Shown piece after piece: positions 52,551-60,578 of a stretch of 64,000 bases of DNA. The notes beneath the pieces are model-generated. The model was given only the letters and a program-made list of their open reading frames with translations, made no database searches and was not told the origin of the DNA. Within the stretch, counting starts at the first letter, position 1. Every line of letters begins with the position of its first letter. The translations under genes and the position numbers were made by a program. Source of the stretch: Zunongwangia mangrovi (GTDB lineage Bacteria; Bacteroidota; Bacteroidia; Flavobacteriales; Flavobacteriaceae); contig NZ_FOKV01000009.1 of NCBI RefSeq assembly GCF_900112105.1, positions 124,001 to 188,000 on the forward strand, in the 5' to 3' direction.

Positions 52551-53474
52551 TTAGTAATCTGTTTCGGCTTCTTCAACAACAAAAAAACCGTCATTTCCCT
52601 GTGCCTGGTATAAGGGCATAAATATTCTGGCATTCCAGTCACTTTCAATTTCTTCATCATTTTGAATAGCCAGTAGTTCTCCTTTTTCTATTTTCTGAAA
52701 ATTCTCATATCCGGGCTGCATTTTAAAACTGTCTTCATCCGCTAATCCATGTCGATGTCTTATTTCAAAGGTTTTTTGATTTGGAGCATTTTTTTCAGAA
52801 AAGCGAGTCACACATTTTGGATAAGAAGGAATTTCCTCTAAATCAAGATCGCAGGCTTCTTTAAGAGCTAGCCAGATCATTCCTTCATGATTTTCTACAG
52901 ATTCTTTAGCGGTATGTTGCCCGGCTTCAAAAACAAAGCCTGTAACACCAATTCTGGTTAAATAATGGTCTATGCACCCATAAACCAAATCGCTAAAACC
53001 TCTAATGATATAGGTTGGGAATCGATGTGCCCAGGCGTCGTTATCATTCTTCACCTGCACCGAAATATAAGGTGCACTGGCAGCAGAGGTGGTGTGACAA
53101 TCCAGAAAGTATCGTTTGGTGAAATCTGCCTCGGGATATTGCTCCAATACTTCAATAATCTCCCACATTTCTTTTTGTTCGTGGGTTTCAGTTTTATGAT
53201 TTTGGATATTTTCTTCAGTCCATGCACGATTTAGATCTTCGTCGATATATCTTTTGTTTTGATTAAGCGCAACTTTGTTTCCGGAGACTCCAACGATGGT
53301 GCCTTTAATTTCAGGTTTAGCTTGTTCCAGTTCTTTAAAAACTTTCAGTAGAGCTTTAACTCCGCTTGGTTCATTACCGTGTATTCCGCCAGAAATAAAT
53401 AATAATGGACCTTTTTTTCCGCTGGTATAGGTTCCTAAGATTCTGGGAATTTCTTTTTCAAGTTCTTCATTCAT
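52551..53474 (-). CDS. Succinylglutamate desuccinylase / aspartoacylase-like zinc hydrolase
   Basis: A zinc deacylase or carboxypeptidase-like enzyme of the M14/AstE superfamily, about 307 residues. The zinc ligands are visible: H and E in FISGGIHGNEPSGVKALL (about residues 26-43), and a histidine in DCHTTSAASAPYISV (about 121-135). The open frame extends to a GTG at 53495, but that lies inside the repeat copy at 53489-53524, and the ATG at 53474 begins MNEELEKEIPRILG as expected. It is the last gene of the minus-strand series QEGLA protein, ATP-grasp ligase, hydrolase. Its substrate is unknown: it could be an acyl amino acid or the product of the ligase upstream. Confidence 0.88.
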   Translation of the reverse strand: MNEELEKEIPRILGTYTSGKKGPLLFISGGIHGNEPSGVKALLKVFKELEQAKPEIKGTIVGVSGNKVALNQNKRYIDEDLNRAWTEENIQNHKTETHEQKEMWEIIEVLEQYPEADFTKRYFLDCHTTSAASAPYISVQVKNDNDAWAHRFPTYIIRGFSDLVYGCIDHYLTRIGVTGFVFEAGQHTAKESVENHEGMIWLALKEACDLDLEEIPSYPKCVTRFSEKNAPNQKTFEIRHRHGLADEDSFKMQPGYENFQKIEKGELLAIQNDEEIESDWNARIFMPLYQAQGNDGFFVVEEAETDY

Positions 53475-53488
53475 ATCAAAAAGATTTA

Positions 53489-53524
53489 TTGGCACCGCTA
53501 AAGGGTGTAATACCCAGAGGTTTG
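53489..53524. repeat. Dispersed intergenic repeat, copy 3 of 3
   Basis: It reads TTGGCACCGCTAAAGGGTG then TAATACCCAGAGGTTT. A second GC-rich segment (CCTCGAGGGCTTGCCGCG) lies 35 bp further on, before the stop of the ligase gene. The element sits between the ligase and the hydrolase genes of one operon. Confidence 0.7.
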
Positions 53525-53581
53525 CCTAGAAATTAAAAATTTGTTTGCAACGAATGCCTCGAGGGCTTGCCGCGAGTTAGT

Positions 53582-54631
53582 TTACTCCATCGTTGCTAGT
53601 ACGCGATTCGACAATTTACCATCGTACATGTGTTTATAATTTAATTTCCTTTCGATGGCTTCGATAATTTCATCGGTAAAATCTGGCATTCCAATTTCGC
53701 TCATGTGATCTAGGCCGCCGGGACTTAAGACATTAATTTCGATCAATTTATCTTTAACCACATCCAGTCCAACAAAAAATAATCCGTCTCTAATAAGTTT
53801 TGGAGCGGTAAGGCTTACGATTCTTTCCATAGCTGGTGTAAGTTCACTGCTATCTGCTGTGGCTCCCTGTCTAAAATTACTACGGAATTCGCCTTCACCA
53901 CTAACTCTTCTTATGATGGCTTTTTTGCCATCCCTGTCGATTACCCTACCATTCATAAGTAAAATTCTTACATCACCATCTTTTACAGCCGGTAAAAATT
54001 CTTGCGCGATGATGTAACCACTTTTACTTAAATGTTCAATGATTTGGTTAATGTTTTTTTCGTTCTCATCAATAAGATAAACATCTTCTCCGCCAGAGCC
54101 TTCTAAAGGTTTTAAAACCATTTTACAATCATGCTCTTCCCAAAACTTTAAGATATCTTCCTTACTTCTGGTGATTAATGAATCTGGTTTGATATCTGCT
54201 GGCAATTCTTCAAAATAAAGCTTATCGATAAATGCGTGAGATAGGGCATAGGCGTCATTTAAAACCAAGACGCCTTCTTGTTGTATCATTCTACCAAATG
54301 CTACCCCGGCTTGCTCTGCCCATTCACGACCAGATTCTTCTTCGGTAGGGTTATTCCTTATGAATAAGACATCCAGATCTTTTGCGCTTATCTTTTTCTT
54401 TTTTGCCTTGCTACTTTGCAAGATTTCCAGATACTTTTTAGGAGACTTAGTCTTAGTGGATTTTGGTACCTGGGTTGCAGAAACAGTAATAGGTTTATCA
54501 TGGTGAAAATTAAAATCTCCTACACCCATTACCGAAACATCATGCCCACGCTCGTGAGCTTTGGTAATCAAAAACATAGATGTACCAGCGGTTTCAGATT
54601 GGATATCATTTAATACAAAACATATTTTCAT
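53582..54631 (-). CDS. ATP-grasp ligase related to glutathione synthetase
   Basis: A 349-residue protein similar to prokaryotic GshB: an N-terminal pre-ATP-grasp domain (MKICFVLNDIQSETAGTSMFLITKA), then the ATP-grasp with MVLKPLEGSGGEDVYLI (about residues 171-187), DVRILLMNGRVI, and the metal-binding FFVGLDVVKDKLIEINVLSPGG near the end (about 295-316). It is somewhat longer than E. coli GshB (316). A gamma-glutamylcysteine ligase gene is not nearby. It overlaps the upstream QEGLA gene by 4 bp (ATGA), which ties their expression. It could make glutathione, but the operon partners suggest a different peptide-bond-forming role. Confidence 0.88.
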   Translation of the reverse strand: MKICFVLNDIQSETAGTSMFLITKAHERGHDVSVMGVGDFNFHHDKPITVSATQVPKSTKTKSPKKYLEILQSSKAKKKKISAKDLDVLFIRNNPTEEESGREWAEQAGVAFGRMIQQEGVLVLNDAYALSHAFIDKLYFEELPADIKPDSLITRSKEDILKFWEEHDCKMVLKPLEGSGGEDVYLIDENEKNINQIIEHLSKSGYIIAQEFLPAVKDGDVRILLMNGRVIDRDGKKAIIRRVSGEGEFRSNFRQGATADSSELTPAMERIVSLTAPKLIRDGLFFVGLDVVKDKLIEINVLSPGGLDHMSEIGMPDFTDEIIEAIERKLNYKHMYDGKLSNRVLATME

Positions 54632-56475
54632 TGTGTTGTCATTTGTGAGATGGGTAAACCATCTCTGATTAGGTTGAGTTTATTGGTTACGTCTTCGTCA
54701 TTTAAATAGCTAGGCCGTAAAGCACCAGGTTTTAAAACACGACGTTCTGTTAGTTCTTCAATAATTTCGTTGTGTTTAAGAGAGAATTTTCCAGATAATA
54801 AAGGTTCGTATAATCCGCCATTTTGTAAATATTCTCTAAGCTGAACCAATCCTTTTAAATAGATTATATCTTTTAAAAATCCGCCACCCTGCATGATTCT
54901 GGAAACAATATTGAATGCACGCTCTGGAGAGAATCCATATTCGCTGTGTAGCAGTTTAAAGATGCTATGAAAATCGCCACCTGCAACTAAAGCCTGTCCT
55001 GCGATCACGCGCCCAGCCAAAGTTCTTAAACGATTGCCGGTAAGTCCGCCAACAAGATATTCGGCCATTACCGCTAATCCTTCCTGTAGAGGATCGTAAT
55101 CTGCCAAACCAATACTCATTTGCTCCAAAGGTTGCCGGCTACCGTTAAAATAAGTGAGCACGTGAGTTCCCACTTCGTGCTGAATAAGCGCTTTGGCTTC
55201 GGTTTTATTCATTTTATAATCGTAGGGAATGTAAAGTTCGCCGTGTGAAACCATCATGACATTCACATCTTTTCTAATATGAACTTTACATTTAAAATGC
55301 TCGTCCTGCCCACGGAAATAATCAAATTCTCTTCTCGCTAAGCTGCTAAATGCTTTAGAGTCCAGTAGATTTTCAGCTTCAAATTCTTTCTCTGGAATAG
55401 CGTTTAGGATCTCTTTTGCAGATTCACATAGTGCAGTATCCACTCCCTTATGCAGTCTTATACTACTGTAGAAAAAGTTATTTGTACCACGCTCGCTAAG
55501 CATCGTAATTTGTTTGTCGAGCTCTTCTCGTTTTTCCCTAAAGATGTATGACATCGCAGGGTCGTCGATATCTTCGATCTTCAGATTATATAATTCACGC
55601 TTTAAAACATCTGGATCGATAGGTAACAATCTGTAATGGTAATCGAGTACTTTCTCGAAGTTAGATTCAAAAAATGTATTCTTTATATCTTGAATATTAG
55701 AAGGTGAAACCAACCATAAAAACTGATAAGAATGTTCGATTTTCGCCAGTTTTTTATCGATCTCAAAAACTTTTTCTTTTAGATATTTTCGGCCTAAAGC
55801 ATTATAACTGGCTACTCCGCCAGAAGTTTGGATCCTTATATATTCGAATATCGATTTATGGATCGCTTTAATGATAAAGTCTTTAAAGTTTCTAAAAAAT
55901 ACCGGGTATAATTCACCATTTTCATCGCGATAAATAGGAGGAACTTCTAAACCCGTGATCAATGCGCCACACTTTTTTAATTTGTCGATACTAAGAAGGT
56001 CTGGTTCTCCCTCTGGCTGACGGTGAGGTGTATTTTTTATTTCTGCTTTTAAATAAATTCCGCTATAGGCCTTATTGATATCGTTTAATTCTTCGTTTAA
56101 TTTTTGTAATGTATTAGGAAGTTTATTCTCTGGACCTTTAATTAAAAATGTGCTGCTATTTTCCTTACCGGCGTAAACTTCAAAAAGCATATACGATTTA
56201 AATAGCCCTGAAAGTTTATTTGCGATCTCAAACAACAGTTTCTGATAGCTTTCAAAATCTTTTGTACCAATGATGAGGTAAGAAGATTCGCTTATCACTA
56301 ATCTAGCGGTGCCTGGGTCTTTATCTTTATGTCTATAAATTATTAAGTAGGGAAGTTCTTTTTCTATGTGTAAAATTCCTCCTCCTGGAAGTGAGCAATT
56401 AATTTCTTCCTCTTTATCTATTCTTGTTAAAACTTCATTAATTGAATTTTCTGTAATCTCTGAAAATTCCAACAT
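54628..56475 (-). CDS. QEGLA-motif (DUF1704) zinc metallopeptidase
   Basis: A 615-residue protein. The N-terminal 170 residues form a separate alpha/beta domain. From about residue 200 it has the DUF1704 core, with the zinc motif HEVGTH (H433 to H438) and QEGLA (464-468), the motif that gives the family its name. The annotation flavohemoglobin expression-modulating is historical and rests on little. The family is related to eukaryotic tubulin tyrosine carboxypeptidases (MATCAP/TMCP), so peptidase activity at a C-terminus is likely. It is the first gene of a three-gene operon; its stop overlaps the ligase start by 4 bp. The intergenic region upstream is long and may hold a small RNA. Confidence 0.9.
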   Translation of the reverse strand: MLEFSEITENSINEVLTRIDKEEEINCSLPGGGILHIEKELPYLIIYRHKDKDPGTARLVISESSYLIIGTKDFESYQKLLFEIANKLSGLFKSYMLFEVYAGKENSSTFLIKGPENKLPNTLQKLNEELNDINKAYSGIYLKAEIKNTPHRQPEGEPDLLSIDKLKKCGALITGLEVPPIYRDENGELYPVFFRNFKDFIIKAIHKSIFEYIRIQTSGGVASYNALGRKYLKEKVFEIDKKLAKIEHSYQFLWLVSPSNIQDIKNTFFESNFEKVLDYHYRLLPIDPDVLKRELYNLKIEDIDDPAMSYIFREKREELDKQITMLSERGTNNFFYSSIRLHKGVDTALCESAKEILNAIPEKEFEAENLLDSKAFSSLARREFDYFRGQDEHFKCKVHIRKDVNVMMVSHGELYIPYDYKMNKTEAKALIQHEVGTHVLTYFNGSRQPLEQMSIGLADYDPLQEGLAVMAEYLVGGLTGNRLRTLAGRVIAGQALVAGGDFHSIFKLLHSEYGFSPERAFNIVSRIMQGGGFLKDIIYLKGLVQLREYLQNGGLYEPLLSGKFSLKHNEIIEELTERRVLKPGALRPSYLNDEDVTNKLNLIRDGLPISQMTTQ

Positions 56476-56700
56476 AATTTGCAGGGTTTTTAATTTTTTG
56501 GTTCTAAATAAGTTGATCGATAGCCTGCTATACCACGATAATTCTTAAATATGGTATTTTAGCGCTTACTTAAATTTAAGTATTTAATATGCTGAATATT
56601 AGCAGGATTTTAAATTTGACTTTTATTTAAGAGCTTTTGTAAAACTTGTGAAATAATTTATGGAACGGTTTTAGCAATATTTGAGAAAAAATTGAGTTAT
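56476..56700. other. AT-rich non-coding stretch upstream of the QEGLA operon
   Basis: I see no gene. The minus strand here should hold the promoter of the operon, but I find no clean TTG-N19-TAnnTTTG pair. Confidence 0.4.
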
Positions 56701-56853
56701 TTGTATAAGTTATAGTCATTTTACCTTTAACTTACATTGATAAAACAAAATAGAAGATTATAGGTTGATTTTATGGTCGCGATTAACCAAACCTTATAAT
56801 TTCCAACTTTAAGCGACTTAGAAAAAGCTTTAGTTAACCGCTAAAGCTTTTTT
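56701..56853 (+). ncRNA. Candidate small RNA with promoter and intrinsic terminator, about 120 nt
   Basis: TTG at 56701-56703, 18 nt, then TACCTTTA (56722-56729) is a near-consensus promoter. A transcript starting near 56734 would contain a hairpin (TATAGGTT with AACCTTATA around GGTCGCGATTAACC) and end at AAAAAGCTTTAG/CTAAAGCTTTTT (56822-56852), an excellent terminator. No ORF of note lies inside. The terminator has no other plus-strand gene to serve for over 3 kb upstream, which is the main reason to suspect a transcript. No known RNA family is recognised. Confidence 0.4.
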
Positions 56854-56962
56854 GTTTTCCAGAATGTTCTCTTGCGATCAAATATTACGTAATTAATAAT
56901 TTAGAAATATATTATTATTAATTTGTTAATATTGAGTGTTATTAATATTTAATTCTTAAATT

Positions 56963-57096
56963 TATCTTTGTCGTAAATAATTGATATGAAAAAGAAGGGG
57001 GCAATTCTGAAATGATAGTCACACCCCCTTTTTTAGTATCGATAAGATAAAGAATTAGCCAGGGGATGGAGTTGGAGGAACTGCATCCTTTTCTTT
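56963..57096 (+). ncRNA. Candidate short transcript with two terminator-like hairpins
   Basis: TATCTTTG (56963-56970) matches the -7 element. It is followed by a mini-ORF of nine codons (MKKKGAILK, 56986-57015), then GGGGG/CCCCC with a T run (about 56997-57034), then GGATGGAGTT paired with AACTGCATCC (about 57063-57090) and a second T-rich run. This looks like a small RNA or a leader with tandem terminators. A -33 TTG is not at a good distance. Confidence 0.3.
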
Positions 57097-57254
57097 TTTT
57101 ATATACAATTAGAAATTTAATGAGATTCTGCCTCAATTATTGTAATTCAATTAAAACTTCGCAATGTGCTGTTTAACAGTTGTTTTTAATTAGGTACACC
57201 ATTACATTGCGTAAGAAAGCTTCTTTAATATTTATTATCCTCGATTATTTATCT

Positions 57255-57518
57255 TAAATTTGTACGTATTTCGATGGTTTTGCCCATTATTTTCTAACCA
57301 ATTCGCTTTGATTTTAGCACAACGGGCAACTTAGATTAATCAATAATCAAGATTTAAATCTATCACACGGAGTTACTTAGGTAAAAAGCAGTTACTTTTA
57401 TTTGCTTCAAAATTCCGAGAAATTGATAGTGGTAGGATTATTGTTTAATAACTTCAGAATGTTTAGCTGAATGATTAATTTCTTCAGCATAAAAAAGAAT
57501 AGTAATCTAAATTTATAT
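57255..57518 (+). promoter_or_regulatory. Long leader of the cold-shock-domain gene
   Basis: TAAATTTG (57255-57262) matches TAnnTTTG; if used, the mRNA has a leader of about 250 nt before the ATG at 57519. Long structured leaders are common for cold-shock genes. The segment contains GCCC/GGGC complementary parts (around 57280 and 57325), but I could not assign a structure with confidence. Confidence 0.4.
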
Positions 57519-57956
57519 ATGGCAGACACTTTTTCTAAAAGACAAAAAGAAAAAAAGAAATTATTAAAGAAGAAATTAAAAGCTCAACGTAGAGAAGAGC
57601 GTAAGCAAGATAACGATAAGGGGAAAGACTTTGAGGATATGATTGCTTATGTAGATGCGAACGGAAACCTTACAGATACGCCGCCAGATGAGCAGCAAAA
57701 AGTTGAGGTAAGTGCAGAGGATATCGATCTTAATTACCAAAGGGAGACGAAAACAGATACTAGAGATACTGGAGTAGTAATTTCGTTTTTCGAGAATAAA
57801 GGTTTTGGATTTATTAAAGATGATGTTTCAGGAGATAACATTTTTGTGCATCATCTAGATTCGATCAAACCTTTATCAGAACGAATGAAGGTAAGCTTTA
57901 AAAAAGAACGTTCTCCTAAAGGATTTCAGGCAACTTCAGTAGAAGTTATAGATTAA
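57519..57956 (+). CDS. Cold-shock-domain RNA-binding protein with basic N-terminal extension
   Basis: A 145-residue protein. The first 35 residues are extremely Lys/Arg-rich (SKRQKEKKKLLKKKLKAQRR), then comes an acidic linker and a C-terminal cold-shock domain (about residues 80-145) with RNP1 (GFGFIKDD) and RNP2 (NIFVHH). It probably binds single-stranded RNA and keeps it unstructured; the basic tail may add non-specific RNA or ribosome affinity. The open frame runs further upstream to 57471, but the ATG at 57519 gives MADTFSKRQKEK, the natural start. It stands alone with a long leader and a terminator, so it is probably cold- or stress-regulated. Confidence 0.9.
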   Translation: MADTFSKRQKEKKKLLKKKLKAQRREERKQDNDKGKDFEDMIAYVDANGNLTDTPPDEQQKVEVSAEDIDLNYQRETKTDTRDTGVVISFFENKGFGFIKDDVSGDNIFVHHLDSIKPLSERMKVSFKKERSPKGFQATSVEVID

Positions 57957-57982
57957 AGACAAATGATATATTTCTTATAAAT

Positions 57983-58012
57983 GGCTTTTCGTGAAAACGG
58001 AAAGCCTTTTTT
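57983..58012 (+). terminator. Intrinsic terminator of the cold-shock gene
   Basis: GGCTTTTCG pairs with CGGAAAGCC (one T-G pair), then a T run. Confidence 0.85.
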
Positions 58013-58111
58013 AATTATAGTTTTTTGAATTCAGGATATATAAATGGTAGATTTCGCAATTAAATTTTATTTTTTTTGAGCCCGAATTAAGAGCGCTTTA
58101 ACTGAATTACT

Positions 58112-58119
58112 TATTTTTG
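58112..58119 (+). promoter_or_regulatory. Candidate -7 element directly before the histidine kinase gene
   Basis: TATTTTTG ends 3 nt before the ATG at 58123, implying a leaderless mRNA if it is used. Confidence 0.4.
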
Positions 58120-58122
58120 AGT

Positions 58123-59346
58123 ATGACAAATTTCGAAGAGATCAACAAACATACCTTTGGCGTTTTATTCAACGCAGTTTCTGAAGGTATTATCGTTATT
58201 AACACCAACCAGATCATTGTTGCCTCTAATCAATCTGCAGACGAAATTTTTGGTTTTTCTACAGGAGAATTGAAGGGAGAGCACCTGGATATACTTATTC
58301 CGAAGAAAAAGCATGAAGTTCACCATGCGCATATGGAAAAGTATCTTAATCACAAGACTCATCGGCAAATGGGGCAGGGCCGAGATCTATTTGGTACTAG
58401 AAAAGATGGAAGCACTTTTCCTGTAGAAGTAGGCTTAAATCCTTTTGAGCTGAAAGGAGATTCTTATGTAATGGCTGTGGTTATTGATATTACTCTTCGA
58501 AAACAGCAGGAGCAGGAAATATTGAAGCTTAATAATGAGCTGGAATCCAGAATCGAGAAACGAACGCAGGAATTACAAATTGCAGTAAAAGGTCTTGAGG
58601 AGGAAGTTATCAAAAGAAAAGCGGCAGAAAATAAGATCAAAGAATCTTTGCGAAAAGAAAGAGAATTGAACGAATTAAAGACCAAATTTCTTTCGCTGGT
58701 ATCACATGAGTTTAAAACACCTTTAAGCGGGATATTAACCTCTACAACACTTATTGGTAAGTATACTGAAACCGAGCAGCAGCATAAGCGCGAAAAGCAT
58801 TTAAAAACTATTGCAGGCAAAGTAAAATACTTAAATAATATTCTTGATGATTTTTTAAGTGTAGAACGCCTAGAAACCGGAAAGGTAAATTACAAGTATT
58901 CTCATTTCCCAATTACAAAGACACTTAACGAAGTAATTTACGATGCGAATATGTTGCTAAAGGAAGGGCAGGAAATTCTTTATCCCAAGCAAATAGATGA
59001 TATCGTTCTATATTTTGATGATAAAATATTAGAGCTTATTTTAACGAATCTTATCAACAACGCTATTAAATATTCACCCGAGAATTCGGTTATCGAAGTC
59101 GAGAGTTATGAAGAAGGCGATGTGGTGCATGTTTTAGTAAAAGACCAGGGAATAGGAATTCCAGAAAATGAGCAGAAACATATCTTTAACCGGTATTTTA
59201 GAGCCGAAAATGCATTAACCAATCAAGGAACAGGTATTGGTTTAAATATCATTAAAAGTCATTTAGAGAACCTTGGTGGAAAAATTACTTTTAAGAGTAA
59301 GCAAGACCAGGGAAGTACCTTTCATGTACAGATACCAAAACAATAA
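58123..59346 (+). CDS. PAS-domain sensor histidine kinase
   Basis: A 407-residue soluble kinase. It has no membrane segment, so it senses a cytoplasmic signal. A PAS domain (about residues 10-120: AVSEGIIVINTNQIIVASNQ, then the EILKLNNE exit) is followed by a coiled-coil, a HisKA domain with the phospho-accepting histidine in SLVSHEFKTPLSG (about residue 193) and an HATPase domain with the N box LTNLINNAIKYSPE and the G box GTGIGLNIIKSHL. The ATG at 58123 is preferred over a TTG two codons earlier. The cognate regulator starts 15 bp after the stop, followed by a universal stress protein gene, which suggests a stress or redox response. Confidence 0.93.
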   Translation: MTNFEEINKHTFGVLFNAVSEGIIVINTNQIIVASNQSADEIFGFSTGELKGEHLDILIPKKKHEVHHAHMEKYLNHKTHRQMGQGRDLFGTRKDGSTFPVEVGLNPFELKGDSYVMAVVIDITLRKQQEQEILKLNNELESRIEKRTQELQIAVKGLEEEVIKRKAAENKIKESLRKERELNELKTKFLSLVSHEFKTPLSGILTSTTLIGKYTETEQQHKREKHLKTIAGKVKYLNNILDDFLSVERLETGKVNYKYSHFPITKTLNEVIYDANMLLKEGQEILYPKQIDDIVLYFDDKILELILTNLINNAIKYSPENSVIEVESYEEGDVVHVLVKDQGIGIPENEQKHIFNRYFRAENALTNQGTGIGLNIIKSHLENLGGKITFKSKQDQGSTFHVQIPKQ

Positions 59347-59361
59347 AAACCTCCAAAAATT

Positions 59362-60408
59362 ATGATACTTCTTATAGAAGATGATACAGTCTTACGTGAG
59401 AACACCGCTGAAATTTTAGAATTACAGGATTACGAAGTCATTACCGCTCCAAACGGTAAAATAGGAATTGAAAAAGCAATTAAGCACGTTCCAGATATCA
59501 TAATTTGTGATATTATGATGCCAGAAGTAGATGGTTATGGTGTGTTACAGGCATTGTCTTCTAACACCGAAACACATCACATTCCTTTTATTTTTCTTTC
59601 AGCAAAAACAGAACATAAAGAGATTAGAAGGGGAATGAATATGGGTGCCGACGATTATCTTACTAAACCTTTTGATGAAGAAGAATTAGTAGAAGTAATA
59701 GAAACCAGGCTTAAAAAGGCCAATTTGGTCTCTCAGGTTTTTGTGGCACAAGCTCCAGACGATTCAAATCCTGAAGAGGATATTCGAAATTTGAACGAAC
59801 TGAAGAACTTTTTTGATGACGAGGGTGAAGACCAGGAATTCAAAAAAAAAGATAGTATTTACGAAGCTGGCGATCACTCTAACTATGTGTATCTAATTTT
59901 AGAAGGGACGATTAAAACCTTTCAACGAGATGAAGAAGGAAAAGAACTGGTTACGGGATTGTATAAGCCAGATGATTTTTTAGGCTTTACATCTTTAGCT
60001 GAAAACTATCCTCACCAGGAGTCTGCAGTAGCAGTAGAAAATACCAAACTCGTAAGAATTTTGAAATATAAATTGAAAGAGGTTCTAGAACAGAATAAAA
60101 ATGTGTCTTTAGAACTTATAAATATGCTTTCTGATAATCTTTCTTTGATCAAACAGCAGTTGTTGATTATGGCTTATAGTACAGTTCGTAAAAAAACAGC
60201 ACAAACCATACTTCAGTTTGTAGATATTTTAGGTAAAAAACCAAACGAAGATATTCGTATAACACGATCTGATCTTGCCAGTGTAGCTGGTATTGCTATC
60301 GAAACCTTAATTAGAACCCTTTCTGCCTTTAAGAAAGAAGGACTTATTGAAATTGAAGGTAGAGTGATACGAGTTTTAGATCTTCATAAATTAGAAATGG
60401 TCGACTAA
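59362..60408 (+). CDS. Response regulator with Crp-type effector (REC, cNMP-binding-like, HTH)
   Basis: A 348-residue regulator with an uncommon three-part layout: a receiver domain (about 1-120, phospho-acceptor D50 in IIICDIMMPEVDG, lysine in YLTKPFDEEE), a cyclic-nucleotide-binding-like jelly roll (about 140-235) and a Crp-type helix-turn-helix (about 275-335, with ITRSDLASVAGIAIETLIRTL). It lies 15 bp downstream of the kinase, so phosphorylation probably replaces or joins ligand binding in controlling DNA binding. The jelly roll lacks the FGE...RxAxx phosphate-binding consensus of cAMP receptors, so a nucleotide ligand is doubtful. A candidate target site (TGACGCCAGTCA) is in front of the next gene. 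Confidence 0.92.
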   Translation: MILLIEDDTVLRENTAEILELQDYEVITAPNGKIGIEKAIKHVPDIIICDIMMPEVDGYGVLQALSSNTETHHIPFIFLSAKTEHKEIRRGMNMGADDYLTKPFDEEELVEVIETRLKKANLVSQVFVAQAPDDSNPEEDIRNLNELKNFFDDEGEDQEFKKKDSIYEAGDHSNYVYLILEGTIKTFQRDEEGKELVTGLYKPDDFLGFTSLAENYPHQESAVAVENTKLVRILKYKLKEVLEQNKNVSLELINMLSDNLSLIKQQLLIMAYSTVRKKTAQTILQFVDILGKKPNEDIRITRSDLASVAGIAIETLIRTLSAFKKEGLIEIEGRVIRVLDLHKLEMVD

Positions 60409-60419
60409 AATTTTAGCTA

Positions 60420-60457
60420 AAAACCTACAATATTGATCTACGGTTTTGTAGGTTTTT
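60420..60457 (+). terminator. Intrinsic terminator of the two-component operon
   Basis: AAACCTACAA pairs with TTGTAGGTTT, then a T run. The loop is longer than usual (about 15 nt). Confidence 0.7.
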
Positions 60458-60520
60458 GGATTATTTTTTTCATTCGATCTCTCCATTTTTCATTGGATAT
60501 TTAGGTTTAAAGTAAAAACC

Positions 60521-60540
60521 TGACGCCAGTCATATTTTTG
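60521..60540 (+). promoter_or_regulatory. Promoter and possible Crp-type operator of the universal stress gene
   Basis: TGACGCCAGTCA (60521-60532) is a perfect 4+4 inverted repeat, TGAC-N4-GTCA, abutting TATTTTTG (60533-60540), which matches TAnnTTTG. The site half resembles Crp/Fnr-type boxes and lies next to the gene of a Crp-type regulator. Whether it activates or represses cannot be told. Confidence 0.5.
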
Positions 60541-60578
60541 CAGGTTAAACGGCTTTAATATTGCAGAAAAATGCAGAG

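Noticed and set aside
53582-54631. Calling the ATP-grasp protein simply glutathione synthetase
   Set aside because: The similarity is real, but no glutamate-cysteine ligase is nearby and the operon partners are two hydrolases, so I kept the broader name.
56942-57136. A 64-codon minus-strand frame
   Set aside because: It has no plausible start context, runs through two terminator-like hairpins, and its product looks random.
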